Positions 31,231-40,928 of a DNA stretch of 64,000 nucleotides are shown one piece after another. Below the pieces are notes generated by a model. That model was not told the origin of the DNA. It made no database searches and saw only the letters and a list, made by a program, of their open reading frames with translations. Position 1 is the first letter of the stretch. Each line of letters begins with the position of its first letter. The translations under genes were made by a program, and so were the position numbers. The stretch lies in the NCBI RefSeq assembly GCF_015773195.1, contig NZ_JADWYK010000010.1, forward strand, positions 1 to 64,000. Direction: 5' to 3'. This DNA comes from Hymenobacter guriensis (GTDB lineage Bacteria; Bacteroidota; Bacteroidia; Cytophagales; Hymenobacteraceae).

Positions 31231-34200
31231 ATGGCCCGTCACCTTCCCTTACTTGACGCCACTCAGCGTCGCGCCTTCGACCAGCCGCCTGTTTTCAATC
31301 AGCCGCAACGGCAACTCTTCTTCGCGTTGCCCGATTGGGCTACCCGGTTTCTGGATACGCTGCTGGCGCCGCACAGCCGGGGCGGCTTCGTGTTGCAGGT
31401 CGGCTACTTCAAGGCGACCGGGCGCTTCTTTCCCATTGACCGGTTCCTGGCGGCTGACCAGGCGTACGTGCAGCAGCATTACCGCTTGGGAGCGGTGGAG
31501 TGGGCGCGCTATGATAAGGTCACCCGTTTCTACCACCGGGAGCAGATTCTGCAGCAATTCGGGGTGCCGCCCTTTGAGCAGGTCGAAGCGGCCGTGCGGC
31601 AGCAAGTGACGCATTTTGCCCGCCAGCAGATGTACCCGGTGGCCGTGTTTCACTCCGCCGCCGATTACATCCGCACCCATCGCTGGGAAGTGCCGACCTA
31701 CGCCGCGCTGGCCGGCCTCGTCACCGAGGCTTTCCGCACGGTGGAACAACAGCTCATCACGCAGCTCGCACACCACCTGACGCCGGCCGTGCGCCAGCAA
31801 TTAGATGCCTTGTTCACCACGCCCGAAGAAGCCCCGGCCCATTCGCACCGGCCCTACCGGCTGACCACACTCAAGCGCAGCCTGGAGCTGATGCGCCCGA
31901 TGGCTATCCGCGCCAACGTGCAGGACTACGCCGTGCTCCAGACGCTGTTCACCCAGGTGTACCCCGTGGTGCAGGCCCTGGACTTATCGGAGGAAGTGGT
32001 GCGCTTCTACGCCCGCTACGTCGAGCGGACGCAGGTGTTTCAGGTGCAGCAGCAGGCCGACAAGAAGTACCTGATGGTGCTCTGCTTCGTGGTCTACCAG
32101 TACTACCAGGTCGGCGACCTGCTCACCGAAACGCTCCTGCAAGCCGTGCAAACTCACTGCAACGCCGCCCAGCGGGAAACGCAAGAGCGCGTCTACCGCC
32201 AGCAGCAGGACTCGGCTAGCCAACTGCGCCAGGTACTGGAAGGGGTGGTCAGCCACGGCGCGGCCCTGGCGCAGCTGGAAGAAGTCGCCTTTTCGTTTGC
32301 CCGCACCAACGCGGAGAAGGTGACAGCCTTGCTGGCCTGGCTGCAAACCCCGGCCGTGGCGGATTTTGCGCAACTGGGCCACACGGCGCAACAGTTGCGC
32401 CAAGGGGGCGGGGGTAGTCGCATCGGCCCGTATTATCAGGTCGTGGAGGAGCGCTCGCGCGCCCTCCAGCGCCGGCTGGGCGAGATTTTGCGCACCGTGG
32501 CCTACGAAGGCGCGGCCGACAGCCCGCTGGCCCAAGCCCTTGCCCAGTACCGAGCGCGGGACGGCCAGGTTAGCGCTCATCCCCCGACTACCTTTTTGAA
32601 AGCCGCGGAACGGGCCGCCCTGGCGCAAGCCGAAAGCCCTGTTTCCCTGTACAAGGCCCTGCTGGCGGGCCACGTGGCCGACCACCTGAAAGCCGGCAAG
32701 CTGAACCTGGCCCACTCGCTGCGCTACCGCCCCTTCGACACCTACCTGCTGGAGGCCACCACCTGGGAGCGGCAGCGGGACGCGTTACTGGCGCAGACGG
32801 ACCTCGTGCACCTGCGCCAGCCGGGTCCTTGGCTGGCCGGGTTGCAAGCCAAACTGGCCACCGCTTTCGCCCGCACCTGTGAGCGACTGGACGCCGGCAC
32901 CAACCCCGGCGTGCGGGCGCGCGCCAACGGGCGGCCCCGCTTCCTGACGCCGGCCCGGCCCCTGGACGAGGACGCCCCGGTAGCGCGGCCACTGTTTCCC
33001 GGGCCGGGCCTGATTTCCTTGCACGAGGTGCTGCACACCGTTAACCAGCAGTGCCACTTCACCAGCTGCCTCACCCACTGGAGTCCACGTAATCGGCCGC
33101 CCCGGCCCGCGGAGCGGGTATTCTTCGCGGGCCTCATGGCGTACGGCTGCAACCTGGGGCTGACGCGCATGGCCCATGCCACCAAGCACGTGGCGCTGGC
33201 CACCCTGGAGAACGCGGTCAATTGGTACTTCTCGCTCGAGAACCTGCGCCGGGCCAACGACGCCGTGGTGGCCCTGACCGGCAAGCTGCCCGTTAGCCGC
33301 CTCTTCCAACGCCACCCCGAGGCGGTGCACACCTCCTCCGATGGCCAGAAGTACTACGTGGCCGTTGATTCGATTCACGCCACGCATTCGTACAAGTATT
33401 TTGGTCAGGAAAAGGGCATCGTCTCCTACGGCTTCCTCGACGACCGCCATCGGCTCTTTTACTCGACCACGTTCAGCTCGTCCGAGCGCGAGGCCGCCTA
33501 TTTGGTGGATGGCCTGCTGCACAACGACGTGGTCGAGGCCACCATCCACAGCACCGACACCCACGGCTTCACGGAAGTCAACTTCGCGCTCACTGCCTTT
33601 TTGGGCATCGAATTCGCCCCCCGCATCCAGTCCTTTCAGGACCAGCAGTTCTACGCCTTCGCCGGCATGGACGTGCCCGACCTGACGGCCTACGGCCTGG
33701 CGCCGGTCAAGTACATCGACCAGGGCCTTATCGAGGCGCAGTGGGATACGCGGCGGCGGCTGGTGGTGAGCCTCAAGCAAAAGCACGTGACGGCCTCCAC
33801 CGTGCTGCGCCGACTCAATTCCTACTCGCAGCAGCACCCCGTCTACCTAGCCCTGCGCGAGCTGGGCCGGGTGGTGCGCACCGAGTTTCTGCTCCGTTAT
33901 ATGGACGACCAAAGCCTGCGCAAGCGCATCGACGACCAGCTGGACAAGCTCGAAAGCACGCATACCTTCGCCCGGGCCGTGTTCTACGGCCAAAACGGGC
34001 AGATTCCCTACGCCGGCAAGGAAGAGCAGCAGGTGGCTGACGCCTGCAAACAGCTCGTACAAAACACGATTGTGTGCTGGAACTGTCTCTACCTCAATCA
34101 GTATTTATTCCAGGCCCCGACGGCCGAGCGCCAGGCGGTGGCCGACGCCATTGCCGCCAGCTCGCCCGTGAGTTGGCAGCACATCAACCTGCACGGCGAG

Positions 34201-34299
34201 TTTGACTTCTCGGATGATGCCCTCAAAGACTCGCTCCGCTTTGACATCGAAGCCCTTTTCGCCTTCAACTGGGAACAGGTTTCGGGCCCGTCCGATTAA
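31231..34299 (+). CDS. tnpA: Tn3-family transposase TnpA, 1022 aa
   Basis: The N-terminal DUF4158 domain starts MARHLPLLDATQRRAFDQPP. The C-terminal DDE_Tnp_Tn3 domain has the first Asp in AVDSIHATHS (about 711), the second in IHSTDTHGFTEV (about 774) and the Glu in RTEFLLRYMDD (about 884), so the triad is intact. IVCWNCLYLNQYL and the PVSWQHINLHGEFDF ending are family signatures. The frame is open to 31090, but the ATG at 31231 begins the conserved domain. The stop is within the right inverted repeat. Length is normal for the family. Confidence 0.95.
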   Translation: MARHLPLLDATQRRAFDQPPVFNQPQRQLFFALPDWATRFLDTLLAPHSRGGFVLQVGYFKATGRFFPIDRFLAADQAYVQQHYRLGAVEWARYDKVTRFYHREQILQQFGVPPFEQVEAAVRQQVTHFARQQMYPVAVFHSAADYIRTHRWEVPTYAALAGLVTEAFRTVEQQLITQLAHHLTPAVRQQLDALFTTPEEAPAHSHRPYRLTTLKRSLELMRPMAIRANVQDYAVLQTLFTQVYPVVQALDLSEEVVRFYARYVERTQVFQVQQQADKKYLMVLCFVVYQYYQVGDLLTETLLQAVQTHCNAAQRETQERVYRQQQDSASQLRQVLEGVVSHGAALAQLEEVAFSFARTNAEKVTALLAWLQTPAVADFAQLGHTAQQLRQGGGGSRIGPYYQVVEERSRALQRRLGEILRTVAYEGAADSPLAQALAQYRARDGQVSAHPPTTFLKAAERAALAQAESPVSLYKALLAGHVADHLKAGKLNLAHSLRYRPFDTYLLEATTWERQRDALLAQTDLVHLRQPGPWLAGLQAKLATAFARTCERLDAGTNPGVRARANGRPRFLTPARPLDEDAPVARPLFPGPGLISLHEVLHTVNQQCHFTSCLTHWSPRNRPPRPAERVFFAGLMAYGCNLGLTRMAHATKHVALATLENAVNWYFSLENLRRANDAVVALTGKLPVSRLFQRHPEAVHTSSDGQKYYVAVDSIHATHSYKYFGQEKGIVSYGFLDDRHRLFYSTTFSSSEREAAYLVDGLLHNDVVEATIHSTDTHGFTEVNFALTAFLGIEFAPRIQSFQDQQFYAFAGMDVPDLTAYGLAPVKYIDQGLIEAQWDTRRRLVVSLKQKHVTASTVLRRLNSYSQQHPVYLALRELGRVVRTEFLLRYMDDQSLRKRIDDQLDKLESTHTFARAVFYGQNGQIPYAGKEEQQVADACKQLVQNTIVCWNCLYLNQYLFQAPTAERQAVADAIAASSPVSWQHINLHGEFDFSDDALKDSLRFDIEALFAFNWEQVSGPSD

Positions 34300-34327
34300 C
34301 TTTTGGACCAAACTTTTAACCAAGGCC
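34292..34327 (-). repeat. Tn3 right inverted repeat, 36 bp
   Basis: Read inward it matches the left repeat except one base (TCCAAAAG instead of TACAAAAG). It is uninterrupted, so it shows what the left end looked like before the IS110 insertion. Confidence 0.88.
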
Positions 34328-34458
34328 GTGACTCGGCGCAGGTAATTAGAACCCGTCTTTTTCAGGTAGTCAACAACGAACTTGGGGTAGACATGGCTCT
34401 CTCGCAGGTCATCCTCTACTTCATACAACTTGCATATACCTTTCATCACCAAAGACAT
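34328..34458 (-). pseudogene. short coding remnant abutting the Tn3 right end
   Basis: From the ATG at 34458: MSLVMKGICKLYEVEDDLRE, then HVYPKFVVDYLKKTGSNYLR, after which the frame enters the transposon. Codon use looks coding. Joining it to the remnant left of the transposon does not keep frame, so it may be a different gene, lost by rearrangement. Family unknown. Confidence 0.35.
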
Positions 34459-34514
34459 TTATCAGAATAACATATTGGCTATTAGAGCTTCATCTAATAC
34501 AGAGATGTATTCGT

Positions 34515-34556
34515 GTTACCAGTATTACTAGTATTACCGGTGTTACCAGTATTACT
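34515..34556. repeat. tandem 9-bp repeat RTTACYRGT, about 4.7 units
   Basis: GTTACCAGT, ATTACTAGT, ATTACCGGT, GTTACCAGT, ATTACT in direct succession, 70 nt beyond the hsdR stop. Too short for CRISPR. Possibly a protein-binding array or slipped-strand tract. Confidence 0.6.
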
Positions 34557-34623
34557 CTAAACGAAGCAACCCTGATATTCACGCCCGCTTCTGAGCGACG
34601 GTCCGCACTGCGTAGCTGCTTGA

Positions 34624-37560
34624 CTACTGCCCAGGCGGTAAGTATGTCTGCCGGAATGATTCTCCGGTAAGCCAATGCTTGAAGCTGGGGTTGCCGCTGA
34701 ACTGCTTGAAGAGCTCGGTGTGGTCTTTCAGGAAGCTTAGTACGGCCTCCTGCAGGGCCTTGTCGTGCTCGATGCGGGCATTCTGTTCATCCGAGTTGGC
34801 CATGGCGTTCTGGTAGGCTTTGTTAGCCGCCACCTTTGCCGGCAGTTCGTGGGTGATAATCTGGACTACCTTGTCCTTGTCCTGCCAGGAGATGTTACCG
34901 AACAGCGTATTAAACTGGCTGACAATGGTGCTCAGCAGCGACATTTCCGGCTCGGCTACAAAGCCACTCTGGCCCAGCTCGACGGGTGCAATCTCGGCGT
35001 CCTGCTCAACCAGCGTAATGGCCTGTGCCGCCTGCAGCTCAGCCCGGTAGCTGTCCATATCAATGGCCTCCAGAATACCCAGCGCCAGGTCGTCGTCTTG
35101 CGGAGAGGGCAGCTTGGGCAGCAGTAGGTTCAGAAAGATGCTGCGCTTCTCCCAGGGGGCGTAGTGGTAGGGCAGAATGGTGCCCAGGAACTCGTAGGTG
35201 CGCACAAAGCTCTTGGCTCCGCCTTTGAACTGTACCTGTCCGGCTTCATCCAGATGCGCCTGGTAGCGAGCCACGCACACATCCAGCAGCACGTCGAGCT
35301 GCGGCCGGGGAGCGCCGGCCAGTAGCAGGGCTACTACCGCTTCCACGTCGGCCTCGTCGTAGACATCGGCCCCGTCGAGGGCGCTTTGCAGGTCGTGAAG
35401 CTTGTTGGGGTCGGTGGCCCCGCCCAGCACCGTGGTTTGGTAGTAAGTGGCAAAGGCTGCCTCAATCGTTGCCTGGTCGTTGAAGAAGTCCAGGACACTG
35501 GTATCGTGCTTCTTGGGATGCGCCCGGTTCAGGCGTGACAAGGTTTGTACGGCCTTGATGCCGGCTAGGGGCTTGTCCACGTACATCGTGTGCAGCAGGG
35601 GCTCGTCGTAGCCGGTCTGGAACTTGTCGGCCACCACCAGAAAGCGCCGGTCGCCGGTGCGGAATTCGGTTTCAATATCCCCGCTGGCAAACCCATTCAG
35701 CGTTTCCTCGCTCACGTTCTTATCGCCGTAGGCTAGTTCGCCCGAGAACGCCACCAGGGCCTGGTAGGGGCTGCCGCGCTCCCGCAGGTAGGTCTGTATG
35801 GCGTGGTAGTACTCCACAGCCCGCGCAATGCCGTTGCACACGACCATAGCCCGGGCCTGCTTACCAATTTTGTGCTGCACCTGCTCGTGGAAGTGGTCGA
35901 CCATGATTTCGGCTTTGCGCCGAATGGCCCGGTCGTGGCCCTCCACGTACTGCCGCAGCTTCTTGGCCGCTTTCTGCTCGTCGTACTCCGGGTCATGCTC
36001 CACTCTTTTCAGCAGCCGGTAGTAACCCGCCACGCAGGTGTAGTTGCGCAGCACGTCCAGAATAAAGCCCTCCTGGATGGCCTGCTTCATGGCATAGGTG
36101 TGGAACGGCCGGAACTTGGTGTGTTCGCCGTCCGGGTAAGGCTCCCCGAATATTTCCAGCGTCCGCCCTTTGGGCGTGGCCGTGAAGGCGAAGTAGCTGG
36201 CGTTGGGCAGCATCTTGCGCGACTCCATGAGGGCCACGATTTTATCTTCCGTGGTTTCCTCTTCTTCCTCATCCTCGGTGCCGGTCAGGGCCATGTTCAT
36301 CTTGGCCGCTGTGCGGCCGCCCTGGCTGGAGTGAGCCTCGTCAATGAGCAGCGCGAAGCGGCGCCCCTGCAGCTCGCCGCTGATGTCGTCCAGAATGAAG
36401 GGAAACTTCTGCACGGTGGTGATGATGATTTTCTTGCCGGCCTGCAAAAAGGCGCGCAAGTCACCCGAGCGCTCGGCGTGGCCCACCACGGAACCCACCT
36501 GCGCAAAGCCCCGGATGGTGTTGCGAATCTGCTTGTCCAGGTTGCGCCGGTCCGTCACCACCACCACGGAATCGAACACGGCGGCCGGGCTGCCGGCCTC
36601 TTGCAAGCCCACCAGCTGGTGCGCCAGCCAGGCCAGGGAGTTACTCTTGCCCGAACCGGCCGAGTGCTGAATTAAGTAGCGCTTCCCGACGCCCCGGGCT
36701 AACACATCAGCCAGCAGCGCCCGCACGACTTCGAGCTGGTGGTAGCGCGGAAAAATGGGTTGGCGCTGCTTCTTGCCCTGCTCGGTGGTGGATTCCAGCA
36801 CCGCCACGTAGTTCTCGACCAGGTTGGCCACGCTGGCTTTGGTCAGCACCGCCCGCCACAAATAGTCCGTTTTCAGGCCCTCGGGGTTGGGTGGGTTGCC
36901 CGCGCCCTGCTGGTAGCCCTTGTTGAAGGGCAGGAACCAAGAGGCTTTGCCCGCCAGCGCGGCGCAGAACTTCACCTGCTGGTCGTCTACGGCCAGGTGT
37001 ACCAGGCAGCGGCCCGGCTGAAAGAGCAGCTCCCGGGGGTCGCGGTTTTCCTGGTACTGCGTCACGGCGTCGGCTACGGTCTGCTTGGTCAGGCTGTTCT
37101 TTAGCTCCATCGTCAGCAGCGGCAAGCCGTTGAGGAAAAGCACGACGTCCACCGAGTTGTGGTGCTGGCTGCTGTAAAACAGCTGCCGCGTGACGCTAAA
37201 CACGTTTTGCTGGTGCAGCTTGGCAGCCTCGGCGTTACCGGCAGTAGGGGTAGCATAGTACAGCGCCACCGAAGCCGGGCCGTGCTTAATGCCCTGGCGC
37301 AGCACGTCTACCACGCCGCGCTTGGTAACCTCGCCCCGCAGCCGCTCCAGAAACTTTTGCCGCTCGCTCGGCACCTCCAACCGCAGCATATCGACTGTCG
37401 CCTGCTGCGTAGCCAAGAGAAACGCCCAGAGCTTGGGCAGGTCCAGCGCCAGCGCCTTGTCGTAGTCGCTCGAAGCCCCTATCAGGTAGTGGGATTCATC
37501 ACGCAGGGACTCTACGACAATGGTTTCCAGCCCTTTTTCGCTCGTATCAGTTGGTTTCAT
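34624..37560 (-). CDS. hsdR: type I restriction enzyme, R subunit (HsdR), 978 aa
   Basis: Restriction and translocation subunit. The N-terminal HSDR_N RecB-like nuclease has its E-x-K in LLTMELKNSL near residue 150. The SF2 motor has Walker A HSAGSGKSNS near 300, DEAH in LLIDEAHSSQGG near 407 and FTATPKGRTL. KFQTGYDEPLL and LSRLNRAHP are helicase motifs V-VI. The C-terminal part contacts the methylase. With HsdM and HsdS it cleaves DNA lacking the host methyl mark after ATP-driven translocation. It is the last gene of the six-gene operon, 32 nt after DUF4276. Confidence 0.93.
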   Translation of the reverse strand: MKPTDTSEKGLETIVVESLRDESHYLIGASSDYDKALALDLPKLWAFLLATQQATVDMLRLEVPSERQKFLERLRGEVTKRGVVDVLRQGIKHGPASVALYYATPTAGNAEAAKLHQQNVFSVTRQLFYSSQHHNSVDVVLFLNGLPLLTMELKNSLTKQTVADAVTQYQENRDPRELLFQPGRCLVHLAVDDQQVKFCAALAGKASWFLPFNKGYQQGAGNPPNPEGLKTDYLWRAVLTKASVANLVENYVAVLESTTEQGKKQRQPIFPRYHQLEVVRALLADVLARGVGKRYLIQHSAGSGKSNSLAWLAHQLVGLQEAGSPAAVFDSVVVVTDRRNLDKQIRNTIRGFAQVGSVVGHAERSGDLRAFLQAGKKIIITTVQKFPFILDDISGELQGRRFALLIDEAHSSQGGRTAAKMNMALTGTEDEEEEETTEDKIVALMESRKMLPNASYFAFTATPKGRTLEIFGEPYPDGEHTKFRPFHTYAMKQAIQEGFILDVLRNYTCVAGYYRLLKRVEHDPEYDEQKAAKKLRQYVEGHDRAIRRKAEIMVDHFHEQVQHKIGKQARAMVVCNGIARAVEYYHAIQTYLRERGSPYQALVAFSGELAYGDKNVSEETLNGFASGDIETEFRTGDRRFLVVADKFQTGYDEPLLHTMYVDKPLAGIKAVQTLSRLNRAHPKKHDTSVLDFFNDQATIEAAFATYYQTTVLGGATDPNKLHDLQSALDGADVYDEADVEAVVALLLAGAPRPQLDVLLDVCVARYQAHLDEAGQVQFKGGAKSFVRTYEFLGTILPYHYAPWEKRSIFLNLLLPKLPSPQDDDLALGILEAIDMDSYRAELQAAQAITLVEQDAEIAPVELGQSGFVAEPEMSLLSTIVSQFNTLFGNISWQDKDKVVQIITHELPAKVAANKAYQNAMANSDEQNARIEHDKALQEAVLSFLKDHTELFKQFSGNPSFKHWLTGESFRQTYLPPGQ

Positions 37561-37592
37561 GCGGTGATAGTAGAAGGCAACGGCGGTAATTA

Positions 37593-38288
37593 TCAGGCGG
37601 TGAATTCGGCGCAGTCCAGCCAGGCCATGGAAGCGGCTTGCAGCGCGGCTTTCAAATGACAGAGTAAGCGCCTGAAATGGTAAGAGCCCCGCGCCACAAC
37701 CTGGGGATTCAGCGTTTTCAGAATTTCAAACGAGTGGTTGCCCTTGTGATAAGGGCCTTTGCTGCGGTTGGGGCGGGTGGCATTTTGCAGGGCCTCATAC
37801 AAGGCCTCTTTGCTGACTTGCTCCACGTCGTCGCGTCGGGGCAGCGCACTTTCGTTGAAAGCCTCCCGGCCGAACTTGCCGGTGTAATACGCCGCCAGGC
37901 TGGCTTTGTCCGCAACCAGCCAGGCCTCCATCGTGGGCACCATCAAGTGAACCTGAACCGCCGTGGCCTGGACGGGCGGCGTCCAGCCATCGCCGTTGCG
38001 GCCGGCCAGGTGCTGCCACGGGGTCACGGGCTGGCCCGTGCCTGTGTCGGTTGCCACGCCAGCTTCGCTGTCCACGAGCAGCAGCGCGTTTTCGCCCTGC
38101 TCCACAGCAAATTTGAAGTCTTCAAACGCGGTGCGGCGGTCGCCGCAGGCGGTGACGGTGAAGCCGCGTGCCGGCACGCCGGCACGCTCCAAAAAAGTCT
38201 TGAATGCTTGCTGGCATTCCAGTAGGGCTGCCCGGCTGTCACGGTTGCCGCCCTCTACGTAGAGGGTCAGGGTATTTTTTGTTCTCAC
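37593..38288 (-). CDS. DUF4276-family protein (partner of the ATPase), 231 aa
   Basis: Begins TLTLYVEGGNRDS with a Glu-Gly pair like that of TOPRIM folds, then ENALLLVDSEAGV with an acidic strand end, and VHLMVPTMEAWLVADKASLA, the DUF4276 signature MEAWL.aD. The tail has KGPYHKGNHSFEILKTLNPQ. The GTG start overlaps the ATPase stop by 4 nt, so the two are made together. ATPase plus TOPRIM-like pairs act in anti-phage defence (PARIS AriA-AriB, with DUF4435; AbiL; Rlo genes of type I loci). The effector role is inferred by analogy. Confidence 0.78.
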   Translation of the reverse strand: MRTKNTLTLYVEGGNRDSRAALLECQQAFKTFLERAGVPARGFTVTACGDRRTAFEDFKFAVEQGENALLLVDSEAGVATDTGTGQPVTPWQHLAGRNGDGWTPPVQATAVQVHLMVPTMEAWLVADKASLAAYYTGKFGREAFNESALPRRDDVEQVSKEALYEALQNATRPNRSKGPYHKGNHSFEILKTLNPQVVARGSYHFRRLLCHLKAALQAASMAWLDCAEFTA

Positions 38289-39514
38289 CAGCGGTTACCT
38301 CCTAAATGTCCACGGGTCCACAACTGGCTGAGGCTGTATCGCTCCAACCATCCATGTAATTCTGATGCTTCGAGCCGCGTCATCTCTGTCTTTCCCTCGT
38401 GCTTTTCGCATACGATAATGTCTTCCGGGGTACGGCCCAGAATGTCTACCAGAATATCGGAATGGGTAGTTACAATCAGCTGGGTGCGCTCTGACGCTTC
38501 CTTAATAAGCTTACCGATGGTAAGCACCGCATCAGGATGCAGGCCCAGTTCGGGCTCTTCCAGGCAAATCAGCGGTGGTGGCGTGGGGTCTAACAAGACA
38601 ACGACCAGGCTCAGAAACCGCAAAGTGCCGTCCGAGAGGCGCCCCGCCGGAATGGGAAATTTTCCCTCCTGCAGAAACACCTGCACCGTGCCACCCTCAA
38701 ACGCTACATCGAAATCTGTAATGCCTTCATACAACTCGTTCAGGCTCGCCAGAATGCGGGCCTTCACTTCAGAATTGCGCCGCAGCCGGTTCAGTACCAA
38801 GCCCAAGTTCACCCCGTCCTCAGCCAAATAGTCGTTGCGCACATCGGGTTTTTGAGCCTGTCGGTTGGCAGCACTCCGGCCGAAGGTCCACTCCCGATAG
38901 AAGCGGAATTTTTCGTAGAGCTGGGCTAAGTAGCTTAATTGCGGATACTGGACCGGGTCACGCCGCAGGGCCAGAATGGACTGGTCGGGGTCTTCCACCG
39001 AGTAGTCCATGTGGTGGGTTTCCTGCTTTCTCTTGTATAAGTTGCCTTGCTTATCGCCTCGGACGAAATAAGGCAACGTCATGTGACTTCCCGCTGAAAC
39101 CTGGGCGCTGTCAATCCATTCCGCATTCAGCTCAAACCGAAAGCCCGTTTCCCTGAATTTGAGATGATGCCGCAGCGGCTGGAGCTTTGGGTTTGGATTG
39201 GTCAGCTTAATCTCCACTACGGCAGTGCCGGTTGGGTCACCTTTCCAAATCCAGTCGCCTACGGTGCTGCCGTTCTGGCGCACGGCTTCCCCAATGCGCG
39301 TCGGCGCAAATTTGAACAGAGTCAGGGCATCTAGCAGGTTGGACTTGCCTGACCCGTTCGGCCCAATCAGTACGTTCAAGGCTCGCAGTTCCAGCGGCGG
39401 CGTTTTGGGACCAAACGACAAGACGTTGTTGAGTGTGATGGAGCGCAGCAGGCGCACGTCCTGCCGGGGTTCTGGCGAGTCGGCCGACAGAGCTAGTTCT
39501 TCAGTCTCTTCCAT
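38285..39514 (-). CDS. AAA_21/OLD-like ATPase within the RM operon, 409 aa
   Basis: An SMC/ABC-type ATPase: LNVLIGPNGSGKSNLLDALT is Walker A near residue 50, LSDGTLRFLSL is the ABC signature region near 290, PPLICLEEPELGLHPDAV is Walker B with the catalytic Glu near 313, and VTTHSDILVDIL supplies the H-loop near 348. All active-site elements are intact. Its start overlaps the hsdS end by 14 nt and its stop overlaps the DUF4276 start. It is a sensor or regulator candidate for the DUF4276 protein; also comparable to RloA-type genes in type I restriction loci. Confidence 0.85.
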   Translation of the reverse strand: MEETEELALSADSPEPRQDVRLLRSITLNNVLSFGPKTPPLELRALNVLIGPNGSGKSNLLDALTLFKFAPTRIGEAVRQNGSTVGDWIWKGDPTGTAVVEIKLTNPNPKLQPLRHHLKFRETGFRFELNAEWIDSAQVSAGSHMTLPYFVRGDKQGNLYKRKQETHHMDYSVEDPDQSILALRRDPVQYPQLSYLAQLYEKFRFYREWTFGRSAANRQAQKPDVRNDYLAEDGVNLGLVLNRLRRNSEVKARILASLNELYEGITDFDVAFEGGTVQVFLQEGKFPIPAGRLSDGTLRFLSLVVVLLDPTPPPLICLEEPELGLHPDAVLTIGKLIKEASERTQLIVTTHSDILVDILGRTPEDIIVCEKHEGKTEMTRLEASELHGWLERYSLSQLWTRGHLGGNRW

Positions 39515-40928
39515 CTTCGGTTTCGATTAACAGTTCTTCCTCGCTTTCCTCGTCCTCCAAATCCAACTCGTCCTCGGCAGGCAGTTCCGCGCCGCTGGTT
39601 GCTTCGGCCAGATGCCGCACATCCACCCGGCCCGTAACAACATCAACAATCAAACTGGTGCGGTACTCCTGGATTAACTCGATTTCACGTTGGGCGCGGG
39701 CAATGGTTTGGTCGATAAGGCGAGTTTTGAGATTGATATACTCAAGTATATTTTCCTGTTCTTCAATCGGCGGAACAGGAAGCTGTAGTCTCCCTAAAAT
39801 CGAGGTATTCAAATTATCCATTGTTGAGCCTACTGACTCTAAAACAAGCAGGTCTTTGATACCTTGTGAGCTTAGAACAATAGAAATGTAGAGCGGCACA
39901 ACCATCTTCTTGGATAAGATAACCTTCAAACACCCAGTGCCGCAGAGCCATCCTTCTGAATCATCTGTAACAAGCGAGCAACGTCCCATCTCGCCTCTAC
40001 GAGCAAATACAATATCTCCTTTGTGAAGCGTATGCCGTTCTAATTGAATGCGAAATTGCTCGGATACTGCGACGTTATAATCAGGTACAATTTTCCCATT
40101 TATGAGATGGGAAGGATTAATAACTGGAATGCCTCCTTCTATGTAGTCTTCTGCATGTAGTTGACTTCCAAAAGGCCCAGTTTGAATTAGCTCAGTAATT
40201 TGCTTGAGAGATTTTACTTCCCAATGGGCCGGCACTTCTCCCAACCATGCCACACCTGAATCTCTGTGCTGCGCATCAGCATCTACTCCTTGGGTCACAG
40301 CCCGTTGAATAATGGCTTGCCTTTGTTCCGTCAGCAGCTTGATAAGCTGGCGCTTGTTGCGCAGCAGCCGCGCAATCTGCCGGGTTTTGCCATCCAGAAA
40401 CGCCACGATGCGCTGCTGCTCGGGCAGCGGGGGCAGCAGAATTGGCATTCGCATGAAGGTGTCATCCGTCAATTGCAGACGGGAAATCCAAATGCCTTTG
40501 GACCCGATTTGAAACTCCCACTGGAAGGCCGATGAGCGCAAAAGATAGTCCAGATAAGGCCCGGCTTCTCCATACTCTGGTAGTGGGCGATATACGCTGT
40601 ATGCCGTGCTGATAATACCGTGGTGCTTTGCGAATCCTAGACCGTTCGCCCAAGCCCAGAGGCTGTTTACCACCAAGTCACCAGGCCAGCAAAGCTTATG
40701 GCCCACGTAAGATGCCGCCATGAACATAGTTACCTTCTGCTCACGCCGCGGCACTACGCCGTTTTTCGACGACACGGTTAGCTTCTCTTCTGCGCCCGTC
40801 TCTGAGCGTTGGTCAATGGTGCGAAATACCTGTTTTGCTCGCTTTATTGCCCAATGCGCGGGCACCTTCGCCAGCCAGGGTAGGCCGGCGGGCTTGTATT
40901 CGGGATAGGCTGATAGGGACTGGTTCAT
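39501..40928 (-). CDS. hsdS: type I restriction enzyme, S subunit (HsdS), 475 aa
   Basis: Two target-recognition domains. The first follows YKPAGLPWLAKVPAHWAIKR; the second follows DSGVAWLGEVPAHWEVKSLK, the classic start of a Methylase_S repeat. Each ends in a conserved helix (LPPLPEQQRIVAFLDGKTRQ and VPPIEEQENILEYINLKTRL). The C-terminus is acidic (EDELDLEDEESEEE), which is unusual. The ATG at 40928 overlaps the upstream TGA (ATGA), so it was chosen over a start 16 codons earlier. It sets the recognition sequence of the complex. Confidence 0.93.
   Translation of the reverse strand: MNQSLSAYPEYKPAGLPWLAKVPAHWAIKRAKQVFRTIDQRSETGAEEKLTVSSKNGVVPRREQKVTMFMAASYVGHKLCWPGDLVVNSLWAWANGLGFAKHHGIISTAYSVYRPLPEYGEAGPYLDYLLRSSAFQWEFQIGSKGIWISRLQLTDDTFMRMPILLPPLPEQQRIVAFLDGKTRQIARLLRNKRQLIKLLTEQRQAIIQRAVTQGVDADAQHRDSGVAWLGEVPAHWEVKSLKQITELIQTGPFGSQLHAEDYIEGGIPVINPSHLINGKIVPDYNVAVSEQFRIQLERHTLHKGDIVFARRGEMGRCSLVTDDSEGWLCGTGCLKVILSKKMVVPLYISIVLSSQGIKDLLVLESVGSTMDNLNTSILGRLQLPVPPIEEQENILEYINLKTRLIDQTIARAQREIELIQEYRTSLIVDVVTGRVDVRHLAEATSGAELPAEDELDLEDEESEEELLIETEDGRD

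Larger units (their letters stand above)
28998..34327. mobile_element. minimal Tn3-family transposon with nested IS110
   Basis: Bounded by 36-bp inverted repeats (35 of 36 matching) at 28998-29025 plus 30430-30437 on the left and 34292-34327 on the right, read inward as GGCCTTGGTTAAAAGTTTGG ... ending TTAATCGG. It carries tnpR, a res region and tnpA in divergent order and no cargo. The flanking pentamers are GTGAT and GTGAC, one base short of a perfect 5-bp duplication. Removing the 1404-bp IS110 leaves 3926 bp. Both tnpR and tnpA stop codons lie inside the repeats. Confidence 0.85.

Noticed and set aside
34328..34458. N-terminal half of the transposase remnant left of the Tn3 element
   Set aside because: Joining the two flanks over the near-duplicated GTGAY does not keep the reading frame, so I treat them as separate remnants.
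34515..34556. CRISPR-like array
   Set aside because: Units of 9 bp without spacers and without cas genes; a simple tandem repeat.
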